From positions 1 to 64,000 of the forward strand of contig CAVYDJ010000003.1 of NCBI GenBank assembly GCA_963767285.1: 64,000 nucleotides of DNA, given 5' to 3'. Position numbers and translations under genes: made by a program. Every line of letters starts with the position of its first letter. Position 1 is the first letter of the stretch. The notes beneath the pieces are model-generated. The model ran no database searches. It saw only the letters and a list, made by a program, of their open reading frames with translations, and was not told the origin of the DNA. Positions 15,302-23,576 of this stretch are shown in pieces. This DNA is from WHSW01 sp963767285 (GTDB lineage Bacteria; Actinomycetota; Thermoleophilia; Solirubrobacterales; 70-9).

Positions 15302-16669
15302 ATGGCTGATTCCTTTGACGTAATCGTGATCGGGGGCGGTCCCGGCGGCTATCACGCCGCGATCCGTGCCGCCCAGCTCGGCAAGAAGACCGCCGTGGTG
15401 GAGATGGACAAGCCCGGCGGCCGCTGCCTCAACTACGCCTGCATCCCGGCGAAGACGATGCTGCACACCGCCGAGCTCTTCGACCACGCTCAGAACTCCG
15501 CCGAGCTCGGGGTCACGGTCAAGGGCGCGGCGCTGGACTGGAAGGCGCTTTCAGAGCGCCGGACGAAGGTCTCCGACACGCTCTCGGGCGGCGTCAAGAT
15601 GCTTTGGGACAAGAACAAGGTGACGCTGATCGAGGGCAAGGGAGAGCTCGACGCGGACGCCAACGTGGTCGTCGACGGCACCACCTACGAGGCCGGCGCG
15701 GTCGTCCTCGCAACCGGGTCCGTCGCGCTCGCGATCCCGGGAGTCGAGTTCGGCGACCGGATCGTCGACACCTGGGGGGCATGGTCGCTGCCCGCCCTGC
15801 CGAAGTCGATTGCGGTCGTGGGGGCCGGCGCCTCGGGCGCCGAGATCGCCTCCGGCTACGTGCGCTACGGCACCGACGTGACGCTGGTCGAGATGCTGCC
15901 GCAGATCCTCCCGGCCGAGGACAAGGACGTGGTCAGGGTGGTCGAGCGGGTGTTCAAGAAGCAGGGGATGACGATCCTCACCGGCAATCCGATCACCGAC
16001 GTCGAGGCCGGCGCCAAGTCCGTAAAAGCGAAGGTCGGCGACGAGGCGATCGAGGTCGAGTACCTGGCGATCGCCGGCGGCCGCGCGCCCGACACCGAGG
16101 CCCTGGGCCTCGACGCGGCCAAGGTCAAGGTGGGGGACGGCGGCAAGGTCGAGATCGACGAGTACCAGCGCACCTCGAACCCGAAGGTCTACGCGATCGG
16201 CGATCTGGTCCGCGGCCCCGCGCTGGCCCACAAGGCCCAGGAGGAGGGCGTCGTCGCGGCCGAGACGATCGCCGGTGAGCAGGCGCATCCGATCAACCCC
16301 GACCTGGTCGCGGGCGCGACGTTCTGCCACCCGCAGGTGGCGAGCGTCGGGATGACCGAGCAGCAGGCGAAGGACGCCGGCAAGGAGGTGAAGGTCGGCC
16401 GGATGAAGCTCGGTGGAGTCGGCGCCGCCGCCGTCTACGACGACCGCGACGGCATCGTCAAGCTCGTGATCGACCCCGAGTACGGGGAGATCCTCGGCGC
16501 CCACATCGTCGGCAACCGGGCGTGCGACATGATCAGCGAGCTGATCGACACGATCGCGCTCGAGGGCGGCTACCAGGAGCTCGGCCGGATCATCCACCCG
16601 CACCCGACGATCTCGGAGGCGATTCCCGAGGCCGCCCGGGCGGTCGACGGCTGGGCGATCCACCAGTAG
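15302..16669 (+). CDS. lpdA: Dihydrolipoyl dehydrogenase (E3)
   Basis: Flavoenzyme of 455 residues that reoxidises the dihydrolipoyl arms of 2-oxoacid dehydrogenase E2 proteins, making NADH. The FAD motif is VIVIGGGPGGYHAAIRAAQLG, the redox disulfide is Cys42/Cys47 in GGRCLNYACIPAK, the NAD motif is VVGAGASGAEIA near residue 170, and the catalytic His-Glu pair is in HPHPTISEAIPEA near the end. It is not in an operon with the E1/E2 genes but lies 1.6 kb upstream of the first set and can serve both complexes. TAGAGT lies 7 bases before the ATG. Confidence 0.95.
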   Translation: MADSFDVIVIGGGPGGYHAAIRAAQLGKKTAVVEMDKPGGRCLNYACIPAKTMLHTAELFDHAQNSAELGVTVKGAALDWKALSERRTKVSDTLSGGVKMLWDKNKVTLIEGKGELDADANVVVDGTTYEAGAVVLATGSVALAIPGVEFGDRIVDTWGAWSLPALPKSIAVVGAGASGAEIASGYVRYGTDVTLVEMLPQILPAEDKDVVRVVERVFKKQGMTILTGNPITDVEAGAKSVKAKVGDEAIEVEYLAIAGGRAPDTEALGLDAAKVKVGDGGKVEIDEYQRTSNPKVYAIGDLVRGPALAHKAQEEGVVAAETIAGEQAHPINPDLVAGATFCHPQVASVGMTEQQAKDAGKEVKVGRMKLGGVGAAAVYDDRDGIVKLVIDPEYGEILGAHIVGNRACDMISELIDTIALEGGYQELGRIIHPHPTISEAIPEAARAVDGWAIHQ

Positions 16670-16823
16670 CCATGGACTACGACGCACTGCGAACCGGCAT
16701 GGCTGGCCAACGCCGACGGCGAGACCGTGGGCGACCGCGACCGTGCACTGGCACGTGCGCATCCAACGCTGGCTCCGCGGGTTCTAGGTACGTCCGTAGG
16801 TAACGACTCAGAGGAGGATGCGG

Positions 16824-17588
16824 ATGAGGAAGTTGGAACGCCCGACACCGGGCTTCGTGATCGGCGTCATCGCCCTTGCGGTGGCGCTCTCGGGAACGGC
16901 ATGGGCCGCGACCAGGATCGACACCGAGGACATCAAGTCCAAGGCGATCACAAAGAAGAAGATCGACACCGCGGCGGTGACCACGAAGAAGCTCGCCGAC
17001 GGGGCGGTGTCCACGGACAAGATCGCCGGCGGAGCGGTGACGGAGGCGAAGATCGCCGACGCCGCGGTGACCGGTGCGAAGGTCGCGGATGACACGCTGA
17101 ACGACACCAAGATCTCCGACTACGAGATCGTGGGCGGCTCGTTCCTCCGCGTCGTCGCCACCGAAGCCGCGACCCTCGCGGGCGCGCAGATCGCGGCCCC
17201 GGAGGTCCCGCTGTACAGCAAGGGGCAGGCGTCGATCTACGCGAAGTGCTTCCGCGACAGCGCCGCCGGAGAGCTGCGCGGCGAGGTCTACGCGCGCACC
17301 AGCGCGAACGGAGCGGTGATGGCGGGGCAGGACGACCTCCCCAACGCCTCGGCGACGCTGCTCGATACGACGACCATCGAGGAGGACCGCGAGCTCGACG
17401 TCGAGGACGTGTCGGTGGCCAACACCGCCGATCTCGACGAGAACGAGGGCATGCTCGGCACCCCCGACGGAACGACGGTGCACCTGCTGGCGACCACCGG
17501 CACCAAGCAGGGCACGCTGCCGGGCGGCAACGGCGTGTTTGGCGACGGCAACGTCTGCCTGTTCCATCTCGCCGTGATGGGCAGCTGA
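16824..17588 (+). CDS. Secreted repeat protein with KIADGAVT-type hexapeptide-like repeats
   Basis: About 254 residues. A signal peptide or N-terminal anchor (FVIGVIALAVALSGTAWA) is followed by short imperfect repeats such as KAITKKKIDTAAVTTKKLADGAVSTDKIAGGAVTEAKIADAAV, with a roughly 10-residue period, probably a beta-helical stalk. A globular domain of about 130 residues with two cysteines follows. The ATG at 16824 is better placed than the one at 16818 relative to GGAGG. It resembles in design the cassette 2 protein at 46646, which has the same kind of repeat. Function unknown; likely a cell-surface or secreted structural protein. It ends at a strong terminator. Confidence 0.75.
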   Translation: MRKLERPTPGFVIGVIALAVALSGTAWAATRIDTEDIKSKAITKKKIDTAAVTTKKLADGAVSTDKIAGGAVTEAKIADAAVTGAKVADDTLNDTKISDYEIVGGSFLRVVATEAATLAGAQIAAPEVPLYSKGQASIYAKCFRDSAAGELRGEVYARTSANGAVMAGQDDLPNASATLLDTTTIEEDRELDVEDVSVANTADLDENEGMLGTPDGTTVHLLATTGTKQGTLPGGNGVFGDGNVCLFHLAVMGS

Positions 17589-17609
17589 TCGGCGAACGCT
17601 AGGTCGAGA

Positions 17610-17640
17610 GGGCGGGGAGACGACCTCCCCGCCCTTTCTC
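17610..17640 (+). terminator. Rho-independent terminator after the repeat protein gene
   Basis: A perfect 10-bp stem (GGGCGGGGAG with CTCCCCGCCC), loop ACGAC, followed by TTTCTCC. It lies 22 bases after the stop codon at 17588 and insulates the next gene. Confidence 0.8.
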
Positions 17641-17641
17641 C

Positions 17642-17647
17642 TACCCT
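17642..17647 (+). promoter_or_regulatory. -10 element of the DsbA-family gene (leaderless)
   Basis: TACCCT, 6 bases before the GTG at 17654, immediately after the terminator. Confidence 0.4.
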
Positions 17648-17653
17648 CGCTGC

Positions 17654-18250
17654 GTGCCCGAGCGGCCGGTCTTCTACTACGACCTCGGCTCCCCGTACGC
17701 CTACCTCGCGGCGGAGCGGATCGCGACCGTCTTCGAGGACGCCGGCGCCGAACAGCCGGAATGGCAGCCGATTCTGCTCGGCGGGCTGTTCGCTCGCTTC
17801 GGGCGTGGATCCTGGGCCGAGACCCCGGAGCGCGAGGCGGGGATGCGCGAGGTCGAACGCCGCGCCCAGGCCTACGCCCTGCCGCCGATCCGCTGGCCGG
17901 ACCCCTGGCCGGGAAACATGCTGACAGCGATGCGGACCGCGACGTTTGCGAAGGAGATCGGCCGCACGGTCTCGTTCTCGCTCGCGGCCTTCCGCCAGGC
18001 GTTCGCCGCCGGCCGCGATCTCTCCGAGCCGGACAACGTGTTCATCGCCGCCGCCTCGTCGGAACTGCACCCACGCTCGCTGACGACGGCCGTCGGGCGC
18101 GACTCGATCAAGTCCCGGCTGCGCGAGGCGACGGACCGCGCCGGCGACCTGGGCGTGTTCGGCGTGCCCGCGGTGGTGGTGGGCGACGAGGTGTTCTGGG
18201 GCGACGATCGGCTGGAGGACGCTGCCCAGGCTGCGGTCTTGCCGGGTTGA
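17654..18250 (+). CDS. DsbA-family thioredoxin-fold protein (HCCA isomerase-like)
   Basis: A 198-residue protein with the DsbA/2-hydroxychromene-2-carboxylate isomerase fold: an opening FYYDLGSPYAYLAAERI, an inserted helical domain, and a closing cis-proline loop GVFGVPAVVVGDEVFWGDDRL. The usual CxxC is replaced by SPYA, so it is not a disulfide oxidase. HCCA isomerase or a glutathione/mycothiol-dependent isomerase is more likely. There is no signal peptide, so it is cytosolic. It lies just upstream of the pyruvate dehydrogenase operon and may share nothing with it except strand, because pdhA has its own -10 box. Confidence 0.82.
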   Translation: MPERPVFYYDLGSPYAYLAAERIATVFEDAGAEQPEWQPILLGGLFARFGRGSWAETPEREAGMREVERRAQAYALPPIRWPDPWPGNMLTAMRTATFAKEIGRTVSFSLAAFRQAFAAGRDLSEPDNVFIAAASSELHPRSLTTAVGRDSIKSRLREATDRAGDLGVFGVPAVVVGDEVFWGDDRLEDAAQAAVLPG

Positions 18251-18252
18251 GC

Positions 18253-18258
18253 TATGTT
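18253..18258 (+). promoter_or_regulatory. -10 element of the pdhA operon (leaderless)
   Basis: TATGTT, 8 bases before the pdhA GTG at 18267; no ribosome-binding site is visible. Confidence 0.45.
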
Positions 18259-18266
18259 GCCTGCGG

Positions 18267-19535
18267 GTGGCTGAGGAAACGGTGAAGACGGCGAAGGCGA
18301 ACGGCGAAGCGTCGTCGCGGCCGTTGCCCGACGCCGCGACCTCCCTGCAGCTGCTGGAGACGATGGCGCTGATCCGGCGCTTCGAGGAGGAGGCCGGTCG
18401 CCAGTACCAGAAGGCGAAGGCGGGTGGCTTCTTGCACCTCGCGATCGGCGAGGAGGCGACGATCGTCGGCACCACCTCGGCGATGGCCGACGGGGACTAC
18501 CTGATCGGCACCTATCGCACCCACGGTCACGCGATCGCCCGCGGCACCGATCCCAAGCATGTGATGGCGGAGCTGTTCGGGCGCGTCGACGGCACCTCCG
18601 GTGGGCGGGGCGGCTCGATGCACGTGTTCGACGCCGAGAACCGCTTCATGGGCGGCTACGGGATCGTCGGCGGCAACCTGCCGCTCGCCGCCGGGCTGGC
18701 GCTCGCGTGCGATTACAAGGGAACCGACGACGTCACCGTCTGCATGTTCGGCGACGGGGCCTCGAACACCGGCAACTTCGGCGAGACGATGAACCTGGCG
18801 GCGCTCTGGCGGCTGCCGGTCGTCTTCATCCTCGAGAACAACCTCTACGGGATGGGCACGTCGGTGGAACGACACTCCGCCGTGACGGACTTCTCGAAGA
18901 AGGCCGAGGGCCTCGGGGTGCCCGGCGTGCGCGCCGACGGCATGGACGTGCTGGCGATGCGCGAGACGGTCGCCGAGCACATCCGGATCGCCCGCGAGGA
19001 GCGCAAGCCGACGATGGTCGAGGCGTTCACCTACCGCTTCCGCGGCCACTCGGCTGCCGATCCCGAGGTCTACCGGACCAAGGAGGAGGTGGCCGAGTGG
19101 CGCAAGAAGGACCCGATCGAGGCCTTCGCCGCCCGGCTCCAGGAGGAGGGCGTGCTCTCCGACGAGGCGCGCGAGGAGATGCGCGAGCGGATCGAGGAGC
19201 GGGTCGTGGCGGCGGTCGAGTTCGCCGACGCCTCGCCGGAGCCGCCGCTCGACACGCTCTACGACCACCTCTACGTGCTGGGCGACAACATGCCGGGCTG
19301 GTACGCGGTCGACGAGCGCGCGCCGCAGCCGTTTGCCGGCGAGCGCGAGCGCGACGAGCTCTGGGGCGAGGCGAAGCGGCTGGCGGAGGCCGGCGCCGCG
19401 TACGGGGGCCAGGCCGCGTCGACGACCGGACGCGACGGTGAGGAGACGGAGGATCGCGAGGCCGCCGACGCGCTCGAGGATCGCGACGAGTTCATCCAGG
19501 AGGACGAAGAGTCCGACACCCAGGGGCCCTGGTAG
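18267..19535 (+). CDS. pdhA: Pyruvate dehydrogenase E1 component, alpha subunit
   Basis: Thiamine-diphosphate enzyme subunit of 422 residues that decarboxylates the 2-oxoacid and passes the acyl group to E2 lipoyl arms. It shows the E1-alpha opening LIRRFEEEAGRQYQ, the GGRGGSMH loop, the ThDP motif GDGASNTGNFGE...ENN and the phosphorylation-loop-like YRFRGHSAADPE. An acidic tail (about residues 350-422) is longer than usual and could contact partner subunits. It is first in the operon pdhA-pdhB-pdhC, followed at 2 bases by pdhB. Pyruvate is the likely substrate because the partner E1-beta and E2 resemble the pyruvate type, but this is not provable from motifs. Confidence 0.88.
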   Translation: MAEETVKTAKANGEASSRPLPDAATSLQLLETMALIRRFEEEAGRQYQKAKAGGFLHLAIGEEATIVGTTSAMADGDYLIGTYRTHGHAIARGTDPKHVMAELFGRVDGTSGGRGGSMHVFDAENRFMGGYGIVGGNLPLAAGLALACDYKGTDDVTVCMFGDGASNTGNFGETMNLAALWRLPVVFILENNLYGMGTSVERHSAVTDFSKKAEGLGVPGVRADGMDVLAMRETVAEHIRIAREERKPTMVEAFTYRFRGHSAADPEVYRTKEEVAEWRKKDPIEAFAARLQEEGVLSDEAREEMRERIEERVVAAVEFADASPEPPLDTLYDHLYVLGDNMPGWYAVDERAPQPFAGERERDELWGEAKRLAEAGAAYGGQAASTTGRDGEETEDREAADALEDRDEFIQEDEESDTQGPW

Positions 19536-19537
19536 CG

Positions 19538-20527
19538 GTGGCTGCGGTCCGGATGAGAGAGGCGCTGCGCGACGCGATGGCCGAGGAGATGCGCCGCGAC
19601 GAGGCCGTCTACGTGATGGGCGAGGACGTCGCCGTCTTCCAGGGCGCCTTCAAGGTCACCGAGGGGCTGCTCGACGAGTTCGGCGAGCGCCGCGTCCGCG
19701 ACACGCCGATCTCCGAGAACACGATCGTCGGCATGGGCGTCGGTTCGGCGATGGCCGGGCTGCGGCCGGTGGTCGAGCTGATGACCGTCAACTTCTCGCT
19801 ACTCGCCTTCGACCAGATCATCAATCACGCCGCCGCGATCCCCTACATGTTCAACGGCCAGGTGAAGGTCCCGATGGTGATCCGGATGCCGGGCGGCGGC
19901 GGCCATCAGCTCGGGCCGACGCACTCGCACAGCTTCGAGGCGATCTTCCTGCAGATCCCCGGCCTGCTCGTCGCCGCACCCTCCACGCCGGCCGACGGCA
20001 AGGGCCTGCTGAAGGCGTCGATCCGCGACGACAACCCGGTGATCTTCATCGAGCACGAGACGCTCTACGGCGCGCGCGGCGAGGTTCCCGACGGAGACGA
20101 TCACGTGTTGACCTTCGGCGAGGCCGCGGTCCGCCGCGAGGGCACGGACGTGACGATCGTCGGCATCCTGCGGATGGCCCACATCGCCCAGCAGGCGGCG
20201 AAGACGCTCGCTGCCGATCACGGGATCGAGGCCGAGGTGATCGACCCGCGCACGCTGCGCCCGCTCGACCTCGACACGATCCTCGAGTCGGTGAGCAAGA
20301 CGAACAGGCTGGTGATCGTGGAGGAGGGCTGGCCGCACGGAGGCGTCGGGGCCAACATCGCCGCCCTGGTCACGGAACAGGCCTTCGACCATCTCGACGC
20401 CCCGGTCCAGCGGGTCACCGGCGCGGACGTCCCGATGCCCTACTCCAAGCGCCTCGAGCAGTCGGCGATTCCACACGCCGAGCATGTGGTCAGCGCGGCG
20501 CTGGCCGCGACCGAGGGAGGGATCTGA
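19538..20527 (+). CDS. pdhB: Pyruvate dehydrogenase E1 component, beta subunit
   Basis: A 329-residue beta subunit that completes the alpha2beta2 E1. The N-terminal pyrimidine-binding domain has MGEDVAVFQGAFKVTEGL and DTPISENTIVGMGVGSAMAG, with the catalytic Glu in the latter region; RMPGGGGHQLGPTHSHSFEA is the substrate loop. The C-terminal transketolase domain (residues about 195-320) contains VIDPRTLRPLDLDTI. The GTG start is 2 bases after the pdhA stop, and its stop overlaps the pdhC ATG, so all three are coupled. The subunit is intact and of normal length. Confidence 0.92.
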   Translation: MAAVRMREALRDAMAEEMRRDEAVYVMGEDVAVFQGAFKVTEGLLDEFGERRVRDTPISENTIVGMGVGSAMAGLRPVVELMTVNFSLLAFDQIINHAAAIPYMFNGQVKVPMVIRMPGGGGHQLGPTHSHSFEAIFLQIPGLLVAAPSTPADGKGLLKASIRDDNPVIFIEHETLYGARGEVPDGDDHVLTFGEAAVRREGTDVTIVGILRMAHIAQQAAKTLAADHGIEAEVIDPRTLRPLDLDTILESVSKTNRLVIVEEGWPHGGVGANIAALVTEQAFDHLDAPVQRVTGADVPMPYSKRLEQSAIPHAEHVVSAALAATEGGI

Positions 20528-21792
20528 TGGCCACGGACATCGTGATGCCGCGGCTCTCGGACTCGATGGAGGAGGGGACGGTGCTGACCTGGATGAAGGC
20601 TGTCGGGGACGAGGTTGCGCTCGGTGAGGAGCTCGTGGAGATCGAGACCGACAAGGCGAACATGGTCTACGAGTCGGACACCGCTGGGACGTTGATCGAG
20701 ATCGTGGCCGGCGAGGGAGACACGTTGCCGATCGGCGAGGTGATCGCGCGCGTGGGTGAGCCTGGTGAGGCGTCGGCCGGCGGGAACGGGGGCGGCGGGA
20801 AGGACCCGTCGGAACGTCCTCGCTCCGCTGCGGATATTCCTCCGGATCCTCCCGCCACCCCCGCCCCCGCATCGCCAGCACCCGCCCCTACCCAGAAAAT
20901 GGCGGATACGGAGCCCGACGGACGAATCAAGGCATCCCCGCTCGCGAAGAGGATGGCTAAGGAGAAGGGCGTTGACCTGAGCGCGCTCCAGGGGTCCGGG
21001 CCCGGAGGCCGCATCATCAAGGTCGACGTCGAGAGCGCAACGCCGGGTGCTGCTCGGGCGGCTCCGACCTCTGGCGCTCAGGAAAAGCCCGAGACCGCGA
21101 AGGGGAGCGTCGAGGTCGTCGAGCTGTCGAAGCTCCAGCAGACGGTGAGCAGGCGGATGGCGGAGTCGAAGGCGACCGCTCCGCACTTCTACTTGCAGGC
21201 CGAGATCGACATGACGGCGGCGTGGGAGGCCCGATCGAGGCTGAAGGCGTCGGCGCCCGAGGGTTCGGTGGTGCCGTCGTTCAACGACATGGTGGTGAAG
21301 GCATGCGCGATCGGGTTGCGCGAGTTCCCGCGCGCGAACGGCGCCTACCGGGACGGGAAGTGGGAGCTGTACTCGCGGGTGAACGTCGGGATCGCGGTCG
21401 CCGCACGTGAGGCGCTGGTCGTGCCGACCGTCTTCGACGCCGACCGCAAGGGCCTGGCCCAGATCGCGACCGAGGCCCGGGCGCTGGCGGAACGGGTGCG
21501 CGAGGGGACGATCACGCCGCCCGAGCTGTCGGGCGGGACGTTCACGGTGTCCAACCTCGGCATGTACGGGATCTCGAACTTCCACGCGGTGATCAATTCG
21601 CCGCAAGCCGCGATCCTCGCGGTCGGCGCGATCACCGAGACCCCGGTCGTCCGCGACGGCGAAATCGCCAGCGCGCGGCTGATGGGCGTCACGCTCGCCT
21701 GCGATCACCGGATCCTCTACGGCGCCGACGGCGCCGAGTTCCTCGGCCGCGTGCGCTCGCTGCTCGAGGAGCCGCTCGGTCTTGCCCTTTAG
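20527..21792 (+). CDS. pdhC: Dihydrolipoamide acyltransferase (E2) of the pyruvate-type complex
   Basis: A 421-residue core enzyme. It has one lipoyl domain (residues 1-78, lipoyl-lysine in EIETDKANMVY), a Pro/Ala-rich linker, a peripheral-subunit-binding domain (IKASPLAKRMAKEKGVDL...GGRI, about 137-170) and the acyltransferase domain. The catalytic motif is ACDHRILYGADGA: the usual Asp of DHRxxDG is Tyr here. I recall the same change in cyanobacterial and plastid E2, so activity is probably kept. It transfers acetyl groups to CoA and forms the scaffold for E1 and the E3 encoded by lpdA. The ATG overlaps the pdhB stop. Confidence 0.9.
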   Translation: MATDIVMPRLSDSMEEGTVLTWMKAVGDEVALGEELVEIETDKANMVYESDTAGTLIEIVAGEGDTLPIGEVIARVGEPGEASAGGNGGGGKDPSERPRSAADIPPDPPATPAPASPAPAPTQKMADTEPDGRIKASPLAKRMAKEKGVDLSALQGSGPGGRIIKVDVESATPGAARAAPTSGAQEKPETAKGSVEVVELSKLQQTVSRRMAESKATAPHFYLQAEIDMTAAWEARSRLKASAPEGSVVPSFNDMVVKACAIGLREFPRANGAYRDGKWELYSRVNVGIAVAAREALVVPTVFDADRKGLAQIATEARALAERVREGTITPPELSGGTFTVSNLGMYGISNFHAVINSPQAAILAVGAITETPVVRDGEIASARLMGVTLACDHRILYGADGAEFLGRVRSLLEEPLGLAL

Positions 21793-21823
21793 ATGAGCTA
21801 GCGAGGCGGCGATACCCGAGCGA

Positions 21824-22285
21824 CTGATCGATGTTCCGCTCGAGTCGCTCCCGTACGTCGACGAGCACTCGGTCGACATCGCGGCGACCGCCGACCGCAC
21901 CTGGGAGGCGCTGGCCGGATACCTCGGCGGGATGGGCCGCAGCCGCCGCACGCGCATCGTCGCGGGGCGTCTGGGCTGCACCCCCGCCGAGTCGTCGGGC
22001 CGGCCCGGCCGGATCGGCTCGACGGTCCCCGGCTTCATCACCACCCGCTCGATCCCGCCCGCCGTCCTCGCCCTGATGGGCGAGCACCGCTTCTCGCGCT
22101 ACGCGCTGATCTTCAGGATCACCGAGACATTCGCGGGCCCGGTCCGGCTGAGCGCCGAGACGCGCGCCGTCTTCCCCGGCAGGCGGGGAACCGTCTACCG
22201 CACCCTGGTGATCGGGACCCGAGGTCATGTGATCGCCACGCACTCGATCCTCCGATCGGTCAGACGTGCGGCCGAACGGGGTTGA
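21824..22285 (+). CDS. SRPBCC-like protein, start codon unresolved
   Basis: The frame ending at 22285 encodes a plausible small protein whose N-terminal part, YVDEHSVDIAATADRTWEALAGYL, is typical of the SRPBCC/START-like lipid-binding fold. However, no ATG, GTG or TTG exists in frame between the upstream TGA (21794) and the ATG at 21932, which would cut off the first strand and helix. CTG at 21824 is the nearest near-cognate start. Either a non-standard start is used, a base is wrong, or the gene is decaying. Its last bases overlap the -35 box of the next promoter. Function unknown. Confidence 0.5.
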   Translation: MIDVPLESLPYVDEHSVDIAATADRTWEALAGYLGGMGRSRRTRIVAGRLGCTPAESSGRPGRIGSTVPGFITTRSIPPAVLALMGEHRFSRYALIFRITETFAGPVRLSAETRAVFPGRRGTVYRTLVIGTRGHVIATHSILRSVRRAAERG

Positions 22286-22310
22286 ACTCGTCGTGACGCG
22301 GGCATACAAT
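22282..22310 (+). promoter_or_regulatory. Sigma-70-type promoter of the second 2-oxoacid dehydrogenase operon
   Basis: TTGAAC at 22282-22287 and TACAAT at 22305-22310 are separated by exactly 17 bases. Transcription would start near 22317 and leave a leader of about 170 bases before the ATG at 22488. It is the best-formed promoter in the window. Confidence 0.7.
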
Positions 22311-22360
22311 TCCCCGTAGCGATTTGCACGAGCCAGCAGCTCGGACGGATCCAGACATAG

Positions 22361-22468
22361 GGAGCGCGGGCGGAACCCCGAGCCCCCATCGTCCATAGGC
22401 GCCGCGGAGGAGATCCCGAAGCGGCGAAACCGCAAGGCCGGTCGTAAGGAGATCCCGAGGGATCGGCC
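22361..22468 (+). promoter_or_regulatory. Structured mRNA leader with repeated AGGAGATCCCGA motif, possible unknown riboregulator
   Basis: The 12-base motif AGGAGATCCCGA occurs twice (22408-22419 and 22447-22458), each time in the loop of a predicted hairpin: stem CGCCGC/GCGGCG (22400-22405 with 22421-22426), and stem GGCCGGTC/GATCGGCC with one G-U (22436-22443 with 22461-22468). A third, weaker hairpin, GGGC/GCCC (22368-22385), has the related loop GGAACCCCGA. The last hairpin ends 19 bases before the start codon and just before the GGAG ribosome site. I do not recognise a known riboswitch class. Confidence 0.5.
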
Positions 22469-22487
22469 AGACACGAAGGACGGAGAG

Positions 22488-23576
22488 ATGAAGCCAGTCA
22501 ATGGCACTGTCGCGAGCGAACGCGCGCGCGACGAACCGCGCGATGCGGAGGAAACGTCGCGCCTTACCCGCGAGGACCGCGCGAACCTCCTGCGCTACAT
22601 GGCGATGATGCGCGCCTCCGAGGAACGCGCGATCACGCTCTACCGGCAGGGCAAGATCCCCGGAAGCTTCTACGACGGCTGCGGCCAGGAGGCGATCTCG
22701 GTCGGCTCGTCGTACGTGCTCGGCCCGCAGGACCGGATGTGCATCCTGCACCGCGACCTCGGCGCCCACCTGGTCCGCGGCGTGACCCCGGACCGCTACC
22801 TCGCCAACTACATGGGCCGCAGCGGCGGCGTCACCGGTGGCCGGGACGGCAACATGCACTTCGGCGACCGCGAGCTCGGCTGCGTCGGGATGGTCTCGAT
22901 GCTTCCCGACATGGCCCTGGTCGCCTGCGGGATGGCGCTCGCCTTCAAGCAGCGCTCCGAGCCGCGGGTCGCGATGACCTACTTCGGCGAGGGCTCGACC
23001 GCCAACGGCCAGTGGCACGAGGCGATGAACTTCGCCGCCGTGATGCGACTGCCCGTCGTCTTCATCCTGGAGAACAACGGCTTTGCCTACTCGACCCCGA
23101 ACGAGCTCGAGTTCGCGGTCGACCCCGTCGAGCGGGCGGCGACCTACGGGTTCCCGGGCGAGCTCATCGACGGCAACGACGTGGAGGCCGTTTTCGAGGC
23201 CTCGCGCGTCGCGGTCGAGCGCGCTCGCGAGGGCGGCGGCCCGACCCTGATCGAGTGCCGGACCATGCGCATGCACGGCCACGGCGCCCACGACGACATG
23301 AGCTACGTCCCGACCGAGCTGCGCGAGGAGTGGGCCGATCGCGACCCGATCGACCGCTACTCCGAGCGGCTCGTCTCCGAGTACGGGTTCGAGGCCGGCG
23401 AGGTCGATGGGATCCGCGCCGACGTCAAGGCCTATGTCGACGAGTGTGCGCAGACCGCGCTCGCCTCGCCGATGCCCGAGCCGGCCGGCGCGACAACCGG
23501 CGTGTTCGCCGACCAGCCGACGCCGCTCGGCGACGGCCAGGCGCCGTGGTCCTACTGGAACGGGAGCCGCGCATGA
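22488..23576 (+). CDS. 2-oxoacid dehydrogenase E1 alpha subunit (branched-chain-type, putative)
   Basis: A 362-residue ThDP-dependent E1-alpha. Motifs are RASEERAITLYRQGKIPGSFYDGCGQEA, GGRDGNMHFGD, the ThDP signature FGEGSTANGQWHEAMN...ENN and the HGHGAHDDMSYVP loop. It is the first gene of a second E1a-E1b-E2 operon. Sequence alone cannot separate branched-chain 2-oxoacid from acetoin or pyruvate specificity. The Leu/Val-type amino acid dehydrogenase encoded directly downstream makes branched-chain 2-oxoacids the best guess. Expression is driven from the promoter at 22282-22310 through a structured leader. GGAG lies just before the ATG. Confidence 0.88.
   Translation: MKPVNGTVASERARDEPRDAEETSRLTREDRANLLRYMAMMRASEERAITLYRQGKIPGSFYDGCGQEAISVGSSYVLGPQDRMCILHRDLGAHLVRGVTPDRYLANYMGRSGGVTGGRDGNMHFGDRELGCVGMVSMLPDMALVACGMALAFKQRSEPRVAMTYFGEGSTANGQWHEAMNFAAVMRLPVVFILENNGFAYSTPNELEFAVDPVERAATYGFPGELIDGNDVEAVFEASRVAVERAREGGGPTLIECRTMRMHGHGAHDDMSYVPTELREEWADRDPIDRYSERLVSEYGFEAGEVDGIRADVKAYVDECAQTALASPMPEPAGATTGVFADQPTPLGDGQAPWSYWNGSRA

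Noticed and set aside
16673..16803. Short plus-strand frame between lpdA and the repeat protein
   Set aside because: It is Arg-rich with no ribosome site or domain. Another phase reads slightly protein-like (WLANADGETVGDRDRALARAHP), but it has no start, so I left it out as at most an old remnant.
22451..22464. Palindrome GATCCC-GA-GGGATC in the leader as a repressor operator
   Set aside because: It lies about 140 bases downstream of the promoter and inside the loop motif that is repeated at 22408, so an RNA role is more consistent. Operator use cannot be excluded.
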